Positions 40,755 to 59,180 of a stretch of DNA of 64,000 bases are shown one piece after another. A program made the translations under genes and the position numbers. Location: NCBI GenBank assembly GCA_016432725.1, contig JACJDG010000003.1, forward strand, positions 310,001 to 374,000, read 5' to 3'. Within the stretch, counting starts at the first letter, position 1, and the number at the start of each line of letters is the position of its first letter. Under the pieces are notes generated by a model that was given only the letters and a program-made list of their open reading frames with translations, had not been told where the DNA came from and searched no databases. Source of the DNA: Streptomyces sp. DHE7-1 (GTDB lineage Bacteria; Actinomycetota; Actinomycetes; Streptomycetales; Streptomycetaceae).

Positions 40755-43700
40755 GTGACTGAGACCGCCAGCCTCCCCACTCCCCGGACCGCCACCCTCC
40801 CGGCTCCCAGGAGCTCCGGCCTGCCGCTCGCCTGGTGGGCCCCGGCGCTGACCCTCGCGGAACGGCTCGCCGCGCCCGGCCTGCCGGCGGCGGCCACCGA
40901 TCCGGCCACCGGGTCCGCTCCCTGGGACGTCGGGGACGGCGGCGGCTTCGCCCTGCGCCTGGCCCACCTCGCGGTGGACGGGGCGACCGCGGCCGCCCTC
41001 GCCGCGGAGACCGCCGAGCGGCTCGCCGCCCGCGCGGCCAAGCCCCACTGGGCCGAGTACACCGAAGCGGCGCTGGCCGCCGCCCCGAGAGCCTGGACGA
41101 GCTGACCGCGGACGGCACCGGCCCCGAGGTCTTCGGCGCCGTCGTACGGCCGCTCGTCACCCCGGCATCGGACCGGCTCGCCCGCCGCACGGCGGACGTC
41201 CCCGCCGCCGAACAGGCCGTGTGGCGGGCCGCGTTCGAACGCCGGCTGACCGAGCAACTCGTCCGGCAGGCCGCCCGGACCCTGGTCCACGAGCTGTCCC
41301 TGGCCCGGCGGGCGGGACGGCTCGCCGGAGCGGGACCGCGCGAGCGGTTCGCCTCGTTCGTCGCCGCCACCGGCAGCGGACCGGGCCTGGCGGCGCTCTT
41401 CGCGGCTTATCCGGTGCTGGCCCGGATGCTCGCGCAGACCGCGCTGGACGCGGCGGACGCGGCGGCGGAGCTGGTGACGCGGTTCCAGGCCGACCGGGAG
41501 GACCTGGTCGCCGGGCTGCTCGACGGGCGGGGGCCCGGTGCGCTGGCCGGCGTCGACCTCGGCCTGGGGGACGCCCACCAGGGCAACCGGGCGGTCGCGA
41601 TCCTGCGCTTCGCCTGCGGCGACCGGCTCGTGTACAAGCCCCGGCCGCTCGACCAGCACGCCCTGCTCGACGGCCTGGTGGCCTGGCTCGGCGCCAAGGT
41701 GCCCGGCCTGGCGCTGCGCACGCCGCGCAGTGTGCGGCGGCCGGGATACGGCTGGCTGGAGTTCGTGGAGCACCGCTGGTGCCGGTCGGTCACCGAGACC
41801 GACGCCTTCTACCGGCGCCAGGGTGCGCTGCTGGCCCTGCTCTACGCGGTGGACGGCGCCGACATGCACTACGAGAACGTCATCGCCTGCGGCGACCAGC
41901 CCGTCCTGGTGGACGCCGAGACCTTGTTGCACACCGGTTTGCCGCAGGCCATGACCGCCGGTGCGGATCCGGCCGCCGACGCCCTGCAGGCCTCGGTGCA
42001 CCGCACCTGTCTGCTGCCCCACCTGCTGATCGGTGAGCACGGGGCGCTGGACATCTCCGCGCTCGGCCGGTCCGCCGACGGCACCTTCCCGAGCGAGGGT
42101 CTGCACTGGGAGGACAGCGGCAGGGACACCATGCGGGCCGTACGGGGGCCCGTGCCCAGCCCCGCCGCGCAGAACCAGCCGCTGCCCGCTGGGGTGCCGC
42201 TGGAAGGGGCCGACCACCGGGCGGCCCTGCTGGAGGGATTCCGCACCGCCTACACGGCGCTGGCCGCGCACGGTGGTGAACTGCTCGGCCCGAACGGACC
42301 GCTGACGGTGCACGCCGACAGCCCGGCACGGCTCGTCGCACGCTCCACCCGCCTGTACGCCACGCTGCTGGAGGAATCCGCCCACCCGTCGCTGCTCCGC
42401 GACGCGCTCGCGCGGGAGGGCGTGTTCGCGGTGCTGTGGACCGAGTCCGAGCACGACGAGGCGCGTCGGCGGCTGGTCGAGCACGAGACCGCGGACCTGT
42501 GGCGCGGTGACGTCCCCCTGTTCGTGCATCGGCCGTCCGGTACAGGGGTCCGGACGGCCGACGGCACGTGGCTGCCGGGAGTGCTGCCGGTGGCGAGCCT
42601 GGCCGCGGTCGGCGCGAAGCTGGCCCGGCTGGACGAGGTCGACTGCCACGACCAGGAGTGGGTCATCGCGGCCACGCTGGCGGCGCGGGGTGCCGGTTCG
42701 CCCCTCGCACGGCGCTCCGAACTCGCCCTCGCCCCGCTCCCGGCGGTCGTACCGGACGCCTCGCGGCTGCTGGCCGCCGCGTGCGGCATCGCCGACGAGA
42801 TCGCCGCCCGCGCGATACGCGGCGGCGGCCGGACCAACTGGCTGGGCCTGGAGCAGGTCTCCGGACCGCACTGGGCCGTGCTGCCGATGGGCGCCGGGCT
42901 GGGTCAGGGGTACTGCGGCGTGGCGCTGTTCCTCGCCCAGGCGGACGCGCTGACCGGGGCCGGACGGTACGCGACGCTGGCCCGGGAGGCGGTCCGGCCG
43001 CTGCCCGCCCTGATGAAGGCGCTGGCCGCCGATCCCGAACTGAGCGCGGCGGCCGGACCGGGTGCCTACACGGGGCTCGGCGGTATCGTCCACGCGCTCG
43101 TACGGCTGTCCGCGCTGCTCGGTGAGGACCTGACGGGCTGTCTGCCGGACGCGCTCACCGCGCTCGGGCACGCCGTCGCCGCCTGCTCCGATCCGGGGCT
43201 GGCCGGTGGCGTGGCCGGGGCGCTGGCCGCCGCCGTCGCCGTGCACGAGGCGACCGGGTCCCCGAGGCCCTGCGGCTGGCGGACGCCGTGGCGGATCTGC
43301 TCCTGGCGACGGCCCGCGGAGCGGAGCCGCCGGCCGCCCTCGGGACGGAGCGCGCACCGGCGGCAGTCCCGGATTCGCGGACGGCGCGGCCGGGATCGGC
43401 TGGGCACTGCGGCGCTACGCCGTCCGTCGCCCGGAGCGCGCCGCCGCGCACGCGGGCGCCGCGGACGCCTTGCTGCGTGCGGCGGTACGCGAGGTACGGA
43501 CCGTGCCCGCGGACGCGTCCTGGGCCTCCGGGCTCGCCGGCGTGGCCGCCGCCGCGCCCCAGGACGCGGCCGGCACGCTGACGGCCCGCTGGCCGACGCC
43601 GAGGTGTGCCCCGGTCTGAGCCTCGGCCGGGGCGCGCTCGGCACCCTGGAGGCCCTGGCCGTGCTCGCCGGTCGGGGCGACCCCATCGCCGCGGGCGCGC

Positions 43701-43884
43701 TGTCGCGACGTACCGGGCAGGTGCTCGCGCTCGTCGAGGCGCGGAGCCACCGCTGTGCCACCCCGACCACGTCCCCTCCCCCGGGCTGCTGGCCGGACTT
43801 TCCGGCATCGGCTACGGACTCCTCCGCCTCGCCCGGCCCGGACACGTGCCGTCCCTCCTGCTCCTGGAGCAGCCCGGCCGCTGA
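40755..43884 (+). CDS. lanM: LanM-type class II lanthipeptide synthetase with zinc-less cyclase domain (five frame breaks)
   Basis: With single bases restored near 41096, 43258, 43365, 43593 and 43750 the protein is about 1,044 residues. The N-terminal dehydratase (DUF4135) keeps its kinase-like residues: LGLGDAHQGNRAV, LVYKPRPL, DMHYENVI and PVLVDAETLL. The C-terminal LanC-like half has FADGAAGIGWAL and SPGLLAGLSGIGYGLLRL, but the zinc motifs are altered: the WC of SWCxG is WA (SWASG, about 43520) and the CHG motif is LGRG (about 43622). The enzyme should phosphorylate and eliminate Ser/Thr of a precursor, while zinc-assisted thioether closure looks lost. GTG 40755 fits the dyad spacing. No transporter or protease gene is adjacent. 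Confidence 0.8.
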
Positions 43885-43971
43885 CCCGTCCGCACCCGCT
43901 CCCCCGCGCCAAGGCACTTCCTCCGCCTCCCCGTGCCCTCCCGCACGGGACACCAGAAGGGGATCACCGTC

Positions 43972-44187
43972 ATGGACCAGCACCTCACCCCCGCCTCCGC
44001 AGACGCTCCCACCGCCGAGACCGCCACCGGGATCACCTCGCACGGCCAGGACGCGGCGGGCGGCATCACGCTCAGGGGCCGCAACCGGGCCTGCGCACGC
44101 GCCCGTGTGCTGGCCGGCATGGTGCTCACCAGCGGCCTCGTCATCACACTCAGCACGATCGACACCTCGGTCTCCGCGCCGCGGTGA
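43972..44187 (+). CDS. Putative lanthipeptide precursor A1
   Basis: This 71-residue peptide starts at ATG 43972 after AGAAGGGG, 87 bases beyond lanM. A variable leader of about 27 residues rich in Asp, Thr and Ala is followed by a conserved region beginning DAAGGITLRGRNRACARA, then a hydrophobic VLAGMVLTSGLVITL and a Ser/Thr-rich end STIDTSVSAPR. It has only one Cys (in RNRACAR). At most one thioether could form with an upstream Thr, and the many C-terminal Ser/Thr could only become dehydro residues. A paralogue lies at 47319-47525; 41 of the last 45 residues are identical. A small membrane-inserting protein is the alternative reading. Confidence 0.65.
   Translation: MDQHLTPASADAPTAETATGITSHGQDAAGGITLRGRNRACARARVLAGMVLTSGLVITLSTIDTSVSAPR
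44060..44187 (+). repeat. Inverted repeat arm 1 (precursor 3' half)
   Basis: The coding sequence for the conserved precursor region is repeated in inverted orientation at about 47319-47446, with roughly 85% identity by eye. The two arms flank the LAL regulator gene. Confidence 0.7.
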
Positions 44188-44334
44188 CGCCGGGCCGGTG
44201 CCGGCCGCCAGGAGCGAGGGCCCGCCCGACGGGCCGTACCCGCCGTTCGGGCGCGGCGGGCACGGCGAGGCGGAAACGAGTCCGCGTCCGCGCGGCCTGC
44301 CGCAGGCCCCGCCGTCCGATTACTATCTGCGTTC

Positions 44335-47247
44335 ATGCGTTCCCATGCGCCCTCCCTGGTCGGACGGGACTCCCAACTGTCCCTTCTCGAAAGCGCCTTG
44401 GCCGACGCGCGCCAGGGCCGTGGCGGTGTCGTCTTCCTGGTGGGAGAGGCGGGCGTCGGCAAGTCGCGGGTCGCGGCGGAGGCCGTCGGCGGGGCGCTGG
44501 GCGCCGGGATGCGGGTGCTGCGCGGCCGCAGCAGCACCACGGGTCCGGCCGTACCGTTCAGGCCGCTCACCGAAGCCCTGATGTCGCTGTTCCGCAGCGG
44601 CGAGCCCATGGACGACCTGGCCCTCGGCCCCTACCGGCCGGTTCTGGGCGGCTGATCCCGGACTGGGACACCGGGGAACGGGACAGCAGTTCCATGGTGA
44701 TCCTGGGTGAGGCGGTGCTGCGTCTGCTCATGGCAGCCGGGCGCGGGCAGGGCCAGTTACTGCTGCTGGAGGACCTGCACGACGCCGACCCGGAGACACT
44801 CGGGGTCCTCGAATACCTGGTGGACAACCTGGAGTACTCGCCGGTCCTGCTGCTCGCCACGATCCGCACGGACTTCAGCGACGCCCTCGACCTCGCGCAG
44901 TCCGCCCGCCGGCGCGGCGCCGCCACCCTGGTGGAACTGCCGCCGCTGACCCGGCCCCAGGCGCACGAGATGATCGCGGCTCAGCTCGGCGCCGACGGCC
45001 CGGAGCAGGTGCCCACGGAGGTGCTGGAACGGCTGTGGGAGGACAGCTCGGGAAGCCCGTACCTGGTCGAGGAGCTCCTCCAGTCGATGATCGGCGCCGG
45101 CACCCTGGTGCGGGGCCGGAGGGCTGGCGGGCCGTGGGCGACCTGCGCAGTGACGTTTCCTCCTCGCTGGCGCGTGGCATTCTGCGGCGCATCGACCGCC
45201 TCGGCGCGCAGGGCCTGACCCTGTTGTCCGCCGCCGCCGTGCTCGGCCGCCGCTTCCCGCTCACGGTCCTGCAGCGCATGACCGGCGTCGACGACCGGGC
45301 TCTGCTGAGCCATCTGCACGCGGGCGTGGCCGCGCGGCTGGTGATCCCCGACGAACCCGCGCCCGACTGGTACTCCTTCCGGCACTCGCTCACCGTGGAG
45401 GCCCTGTTCACCCAGATGACGCCGGGCCAGCGCGCGGACCTGGCGCGGCGGGGCGCGGAGGCGGTCGAGGAACTGCACCCCGGCCTGCCCGGCGACTGGT
45501 GCCCGCTGGCGGCCGGGCTGCGCAGCGCGGCCGGCGACAAGGTGGAGGCCGGGCTGCTGTTCGCCGACGCCGGCGGGCGGGCGCTGTCGGCGGGGCGCTC
45601 GGCTCCGCCGTCACCCTGCTCAGCCGGTCCGAGAGCCTGCTGGCCGACGCGGGCGACCCGCAGGCGCGGGCCACGGTGCTGGAGAACCTGCTGCCGGCCC
45701 TCGCCGAGGCCGGTGACTTCGCCCGCGCCCTCGACCTGGCCGAGGACCTGCACGTGCTGGACGGGTCGGGGCTGAGCCCCGTCCGCCTGGCCACCCTGCA
45801 CACCCGGCTGGCCAAGGTCGCCCACACGGCGGGCCGGTGGAGCGACGGCAACCGGCAGATAGCCCGCGCCCGGGAGGTGCTCGCGGCGACGCCGGACGAG
45901 TCGGCCGCCGCGGCCGTCGACGTCACGGCCGCCTACCTGGCCCTCGACACGCCGGGTTCCGACCGCACCCAGCACGCGGAGAAACTGGCCCGGTCCGCCG
46001 CCGACACCGCCGAACGGCACGGGCTGCCCGTCGTGGCCTGCCAGGCCCGGGAACTCCTCGCGACGGTGGCCCGCGAGCGGGACCCCGAGGAGTCGGCGGC
46101 GATGCTCGGGCAGGCACTGGCCACGGCGGAGCGCCACCGTCTGCCCCTGCAGCGCATGTACGCGGCCACCCGGCTCGGCGGCAACGACTGGCTGGCCGAC
46201 GGCGACACCTCGGGGCTGCTGGCCGCCCGCGAGGAGGCGCTGCGCCTCGGCTCCGTGAACATCGTCCACACCGTGGACGGCATCCTCGTGCTGGACGCGG
46301 TGCTGAGCGGCCGCTACGACGCGGCCCGGTCGGCCGCCGCCGAGTGCCTGGCCGTCGTACGCCGCCTGCGCCTCGCGCCGGCCGTCCGGTACGTCCTGAT
46401 GTCGCAGGCCGTCCTGGCGGCCCACCACGCCGACCGGGCGGCGATGGAACGGTCGCTGGCGGATTTCGCCGAATGGGACGGCGCCGGGTCGCAGGAGGAA
46501 CCCCTCGGCCGCGGCCTGGCGCGGGCCTTCTGCGCCCTGCTGGAGGAGGACCGGGGCCTGGCCCGCGAGGAGCTGCGGCAGGTGCTGGCGCTGGAGGCGG
46601 GCAACCCCTCCACCTACCACCTCAGCGGCACCCACGGCCTGGTCCTGCTGCTCGACGTGCTCGCCGGGGACGCGGACCGGGCCCGGCATGAGGAGATCAC
46701 CGCCACCGCCGTCGCCCGGATGCGCTGGAACCGTCAGTTCGTGCTGCTCACCGACGCCGTCCTGCTGGGCCGCGAGGGTGCCGGGGACCGGGCGGCGGCA
46801 GCGGTGGAGTCCGCGCTGGCGGTGGCGGAGGCGTACCCGCTGGCCCAGCACCTCGGGCTGCGGCTGATCGCGGACGCCGCCCACCAGGACGGCTGGGGCG
46901 ATCCGGTGGGCTGGCTGCGGCGGGCGGAGCACTACTTCCACGAGCGGGACGTCCAGGCCGTCACGGGGGCCTGCCGGGCCGGGCTGCGCCGGCTCGGCGC
47001 CTCCGTGCACCAGCACCGCACCGGCACCAGCGGCATCCCCGACCGGCTGCGCGCCCAGGGCGTCACGGTCCGGGAGTTCGAGGTCTTCCGGCTGCTGGCG
47101 GAGCGGCTGAGCAACAAGGACATCGCCGACCGGCTGTTCATCTCACCGCGCACGGCGGAGAAGCACATAGCCAGTCTCGTCACGAAGACGGGAGCGGCCA
47201 ACCGCGCGGACCTGTGCGCACGCTCGGCCGCCCTGCGCGACGCGTAG
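44335..47247 (+). CDS. LAL-type (large ATP-binding LuxR) transcriptional regulator (three frame breaks)
   Basis: Restoring bases near 44652, 45120 and 45600 gives 971 residues. The N-terminus has an AAA-like ATPase with Walker A GEAGVGKSR near residue 40 and LLLLEDLHDAD as Walker B. A long helical TPR-like region follows. The C-terminus is a LuxR HTH: VTVREFEVFRLLAERLSNKD, then IADRLFISPRTAEKHIASLV. LAL proteins are typical pathway activators in Streptomyces clusters. It lies between the two inverted precursor genes, reading away from lanM, and is the best candidate to act at the shared dyad. The ATG at 44335 is chosen; no strong ribosome site is visible. Confidence 0.85.
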
Positions 47248-47318
47248 GAGCGCCGCCCGGCCGGGCGAGGAGGTCCGGCCGGCCGCGCCGGGCCGGCGCG
47301 CCGAGCTGCACGGGACGG

Positions 47319-47446
47319 TCAGTGCGGGGCCGACACCGAGGTGTCGATCGAGGTCAGGGTGATGACGAGGCCGCTGGTGAGGACCATCCCGGCCAGGACG
47401 CGGGCTCGGGCGCAGGCGCGGTTGCGGCCCGACAGGGTGATGCCGC
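47319..47446 (-). repeat. Inverted repeat arm 2 (precursor 3' half)
   Basis: This partners the arm at about 44060-44187, on the opposite strand about 3.1 kb away. Identical blocks include the codons for GMVLTSGLVIT and IDTSVSAP. The coordinates follow the conserved coding region and are approximate at the outer end. Confidence 0.7.
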
Positions 47447-47525
47447 CGGCGGCGTCCGTCTCGTCGGCCGGACGGGCGGTGAGGTCGGCGGGGGCGGAGT
47501 CGGCGTTGCGGCGGAGCTCGTCCAT
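47319..47525 (-). CDS. Putative lanthipeptide precursor A2
   Basis: This 68-residue peptide on the minus strand is the paralogue of precursor A1. The leader (MDELRRNADSAPADLTARPA) differs, whereas the region from DAAGGITLSGRNRACARA to the end TSIDTSVSAPH matches at 41 of 45 positions. The differences are Arg/Ser, a swapped Ser-Thr pair and the last residue (His for Arg). Strong conservation of the C-terminal part with a free leader is the reverse of most lanthipeptide paralogues, which keep the leader, so the conserved block may include both recognition and core. ATG 47525 follows GAGG. It lies 73 bases after a 58-codon ORF on the same strand. Confidence 0.65.
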   Translation of the reverse strand: MDELRRNADSAPADLTARPADETDAAGGITLSGRNRACARARVLAGMVLTSGLVITLTSIDTSVSAPH

Positions 47526-47598
47526 GCGAGGAACCTCGTGTCTGTGAGGGCGGGTGCGGGAAAGGGAGCGGAGCGGCGGCTGGTCCGCCGGGTGACTC

Positions 47599-47775
47599 TC
47601 AGCGCGCGAAGGCCCGGCCGGTACGGGGAAGTTCGAGGATCGGTGCTGCCGGGTCGGGGGCGCCGGTGCGGAGCGGGGCGCGGCCGGTACCGGCCTGGAG
47701 GATCGCGGTGGCCCGCCGGACGGGGGCCGTGGGGTTCGCGTCCGGCGGGGTGGCGGGTGCGGCTGCTTCGGTCAC
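47599..47775 (-). CDS. 58-residue Pro/Ala-rich small ORF upstream of precursor A2
   Basis: The GTG at 47775 opens a frame for 58 residues beginning MTEAAAPATPPDANPTAP and ending LPRTGRAFAR. It has no Cys and no recognised family. Support comes from context: the start lies 33 bases after a conserved dyad, the same distance as the lanM GTG from its copy, and both frames begin GTGACnGA. It may be a leader, an accessory peptide or another precursor. No clear ribosome site is seen. Confidence 0.4.
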   Translation of the reverse strand: MTEAAAPATPPDANPTAPVRRATAILQAGTGRAPLRTGAPDPAAPILELPRTGRAFAR

Positions 47776-47808
47776 GGGAACAAACTCACAGATGCGGTGC
47801 GGGCCCCG

Positions 47809-47830
47809 CATGGGAACTGTCCCCCATATT
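47809..47830 (-). promoter_or_regulatory. Conserved dyad upstream of the small ORF/precursor A2 unit
   Basis: Read on the minus strand this is AATATGGGGG, a 5-base spacer (ACAGT or similar) and TCCCATG. It matches the lanM dyad at all but two positions plus one missing C. It ends 33 bases before GTG 47775. Confidence 0.65.
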
Positions 47831-48396
47831 CTCCGGCGGCCCGTGCACGGTGCTCCTGACCGATGAGCGGCGAGGGGGCACGGATCGCGCGACTTCGGCG
47901 GACGAGGGCACGCGGCCGTCCCGCCTGACGAGGCGAAACGGCAGGTCTGCGGCGTGCGTGCGGCTGGGGGCGCCTCTGGGTGCCGCGCGGCCGGAGTGCG
48001 GGCGGGCGGCCGGCCGATCCTGTGGGTACATGGGCACCCGTGCCCCGCCAAGGGGTACGCGCGCCACCCCGGCCGCCCTCTCGGCCCGGTTCGCCGCGCT
48101 CGCCGTACGGGCCCGCGGGGTTCGGACGGCCGCCCGATCGCCGTGAGTGCCCGGCGGCGTACGCGACGCGGGCCGGTTCCGGTCCGGTACGTGCCCCGGT
48201 CGCGGTGGGCGTCCGCCGCCTCCACAGGAACTTGGGGGATCGCCCCGCATCCGCCGCCGCGCCGGCTCCCGCTCTACTGATGTCCGGCCGGCGGGTTCCC
48301 GCGGTGACGTCCCGGAGGGAGCGCCGCCGGTCCGAGCTCGACCCGTGTCCCACAGCCAACAGGTGCCGTACGACGAGACATTCAGGAGTGCACGAC
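47831..48396. other. Intergenic control region of the lanthipeptide-like locus
   Basis: About 565 bases between the divergent minus-strand precursor unit and the plus-strand LuxR-like gene. A weaker relative of the dyad, TTGGGGGATCGCCCCGCAT, occurs at 48232-48250. Frames here are Arg/Pro-rich and unsupported. No RNA gene is recognised. Confidence 0.5.
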
Positions 48397-49392
48397 ATGC
48401 GGACCTCTCTGGGTATCGACTCCGTTGCGCGGAGTGTGTACATCGCGATGGTCGACCGGCCCGGCGCGGAGGTGGCCGAGCTGGCCGAGGAACTGGCGCA
48501 GAGCGAGGAAACGGTCCGGGACGGGCTGGAGCGGCTGTCCGCCCTGCTGCTCGTCGTCCCCGGGGACTCCGCCAGCGGCTGGCGGCCGGTCGATCCGGAG
48601 GTCGGGCTGGCCGCGATGCTCGCCCGGCAGCAGGACGAACTCGCCCGTCACCGGCTCCAGGTGGAGGGCAGCCGGCTGGAGGTGACGCGGCTGCTGTCGG
48701 AGCGCGGGCGCGGCGGCCGGGACAGCGTTCCCGACGTCGAGTGGCTGGCCGGCGCGGACGCCGTGTGGCGGCACATCACCGCTCTCGCCGAGGAGTGCGC
48801 GCACGAATGGCTGACCGTCGGACCGGCGGAGCGGCTGGACGCGGCGGCCCTGGAGGCAGGCCGCCCCGTGGACGAGGTCCTGCGGCGACGCGGTACGCCC
48901 GCTCGGGCGATCGTGCTGGAGAGCGTCCGCAACGACCCCGGGGCGACGGAGCGCCTGCGCCGGAACGAGGAGTGCGGCGGCACCGTCCGCACCCTGCCGT
49001 CGCTGCCGGTGTGGATGATCCTCTCCGACCACAGGCACGTCGTCGTACCGGTCACGAGCGGCCATGGCGTGGTCGGCGCGATGGCGTGCGGCGTCGAGTC
49101 GGTCACGGAGGCCTTCGCGACCCTGTTCGCCCGGCTGTGGAAGGAGGCCCTGCCGCTGGCGCAGGCGCGCCCCCGCACCCGTGGCAATCTCTCCCTCCAG
49201 GAGCAGCACGTGCTTCAACTGTGGGCGCAGGGACTCACGGACGCGGCTGCGGCCCGCCGGATGGACGTCTCGCTGCGCACGGTGCGCCGGCTCTCGGAGA
49301 AGCTGACCGACCGGTTCGGTGCCCAGAGCCGGTTTCAGCTCGGCGCCCTCGCGCTCGCCAGTGGCGGCATCCGCGCCGAGGACGTGGCCTGA
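48397..49392 (+). CDS. LuxR-type HTH regulator with N-terminal TrmB/winged-helix-like domain
   Basis: The 331-residue protein starts at ATG 48397 after CAGGAG (48383-48388). The N-terminal 60 residues look like a winged helix (VYIAMVDRPGAEVAELAEEL, SEETVRDGLERLSALL). The central part resembles a phospholipase D-like/TrmB effector domain with a VPVTSGHGVVGAM segment. The C-terminus is a LuxR HTH (LSLQEQHVLQLWAQGLTDAA, then RRMDVSLRTVRRLSEKL). Proteins of this layout regulate Streptomyces specialised metabolism. Together with the LAL regulator it gives the locus two DNA-binding activators. It ends at a strong terminator. Confidence 0.8.
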   Translation: MRTSLGIDSVARSVYIAMVDRPGAEVAELAEELAQSEETVRDGLERLSALLLVVPGDSASGWRPVDPEVGLAAMLARQQDELARHRLQVEGSRLEVTRLLSERGRGGRDSVPDVEWLAGADAVWRHITALAEECAHEWLTVGPAERLDAAALEAGRPVDEVLRRRGTPARAIVLESVRNDPGATERLRRNEECGGTVRTLPSLPVWMILSDHRHVVVPVTSGHGVVGAMACGVESVTEAFATLFARLWKEALPLAQARPRTRGNLSLQEQHVLQLWAQGLTDAAAARRMDVSLRTVRRLSEKLTDRFGAQSRFQLGALALASGGIRAEDVA

Positions 49393-49416
49393 GCCGTTCC
49401 GCACGCGTATGCGCAT

Positions 49417-49460
49417 CGTGAAGGGGCCGGACCTCGTCTGCGAGGTCCGGCCCCTTCACG
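49417..49460. terminator. Strong bidirectional terminator
   Basis: CGTGAAGGGGCCGGACCTCG and its exact complement CGAGGTCCGGCCCCTTCACG form a perfect 20-bp stem with a 4-base loop (TCTG). It lies between the convergent LuxR-like gene and the NRPS gene, separating the two clusters. Confidence 0.9.
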
Positions 49461-49478
49461 GCGTGGCGCCGGACGCCG

Positions 49479-58320
<8,842 letters not shown>

Positions 58321-58709
58321 CGTTCACTCCCCATCGTCAGGACATCGTCAGCGGTACGGGCGGTACAGGTGGTGCAAGCGGTTCACGGGCGGCACGTGGT
58401 GCGGCACGCGGCGAGGAGCGGGCCTCCGGACGGGCCCGGTGAACGGGCCGCCGGCGGAACCGCGACCGCCGGTACCGAACGTCCGCGCCGAGCACGCTAG
58501 GACGCGCGGACGCGTGACCCCAGTGGGCACAAGTGACGCCCCCGGGGTGGTCACAACTGCCCAGTGCCGCCGGCGATCACCACCGGCCCACCATGGACGA
58601 CGTCACTAGTGGACAGCCCGGACGCCCCGACGGAGGGGCGCCTTCACGGGCACCCGGCCCGATCGCAGCGGTCGCGGCCCCATCACGGTGTCGAGAGGAA
58701 AAGCCGGTC
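58321..58709. promoter_or_regulatory. Divergent promoter region between the NRPS and the precursor operon
   Basis: About 390 bases separate the NRPS start (minus strand) from the glutamate mutase S subunit (plus strand). No gene is supported. It must contain promoters for both units; I see no clear palindrome. Confidence 0.5.
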
Positions 58710-59180
58710 GTGTACCCGCATCTCCAGCCCCCGGACGGCCCGCCCCACGCCGTCCTGACCACCATCGCCTCGGACTCACACACCTGGAACCTGCTCTTCC
58801 TGCAACTGCTGCTCGAGGAACAGGGCTGGGAGGTCACCAATCTCGGCGCGTGCGTCCCGGTCGGTGTCCTGGTCGAGGAGGCCACGGCCCGTACGCCCGG
58901 CCTCATCGTCGTCAGCACCGTCAACGGACACGGCGCCGAGGAGGCCCCGGGACTGGCCCGGGCGGTGCGCGCCGTGCCCGCACTGGCCGAGGTGCCCCTC
59001 GTCGTCGGAGGCAAGCTGGACACCTCGGGCACCACCGCCCCGGACGTCCACGCCTCGCTCACCGACGCCGGCTTCGACGCAGTCCTGACCGGCGCGAACG
59101 CGGTCCCCGGGCTGCTCGCCCTGCTCGACGCCCTGCCCGAGCACCGGCACGGAAGGTCACACGCCGATGCCGTCCGCTGA
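58710..59180 (+). CDS. Glutamate mutase (methylaspartate mutase) S subunit, B12-binding
   Basis: The 156-residue B12-binding subunit starts at GTG 58710 behind GAGAGGAA (58693-58700). After the strand HAVLTTIASDSHTWNLLF comes the cobalamin-ligand motif as DSHTWN; the Asp and the cobalt-coordinating His are kept, and the usual Gly of DxHxxG is Asn. Later features are LGACVPVGVLVEEA, VVSTVNGHG and LVVGGKL, as in GlmS/MutS. With the E subunit it would interconvert L-glutamate and (2S,3S)-3-methylaspartate. It overlaps the E-subunit gene by 14 bases. Confidence 0.85.
   Translation: MYPHLQPPDGPPHAVLTTIASDSHTWNLLFLQLLLEEQGWEVTNLGACVPVGVLVEEATARTPGLIVVSTVNGHGAEEAPGLARAVRAVPALAEVPLVVGGKLDTSGTTAPDVHASLTDAGFDAVLTGANAVPGLLALLDALPEHRHGRSHADAVR

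Noticed and set aside
43972..44187. The precursor peptides as ordinary single-helix membrane proteins
   Set aside because: Not fully excluded because of the hydrophobic VLAGMVLTSGLVITL. Duplication beside a LanM, Ser/Thr-rich ends and shared control make a RiPP precursor the better reading.
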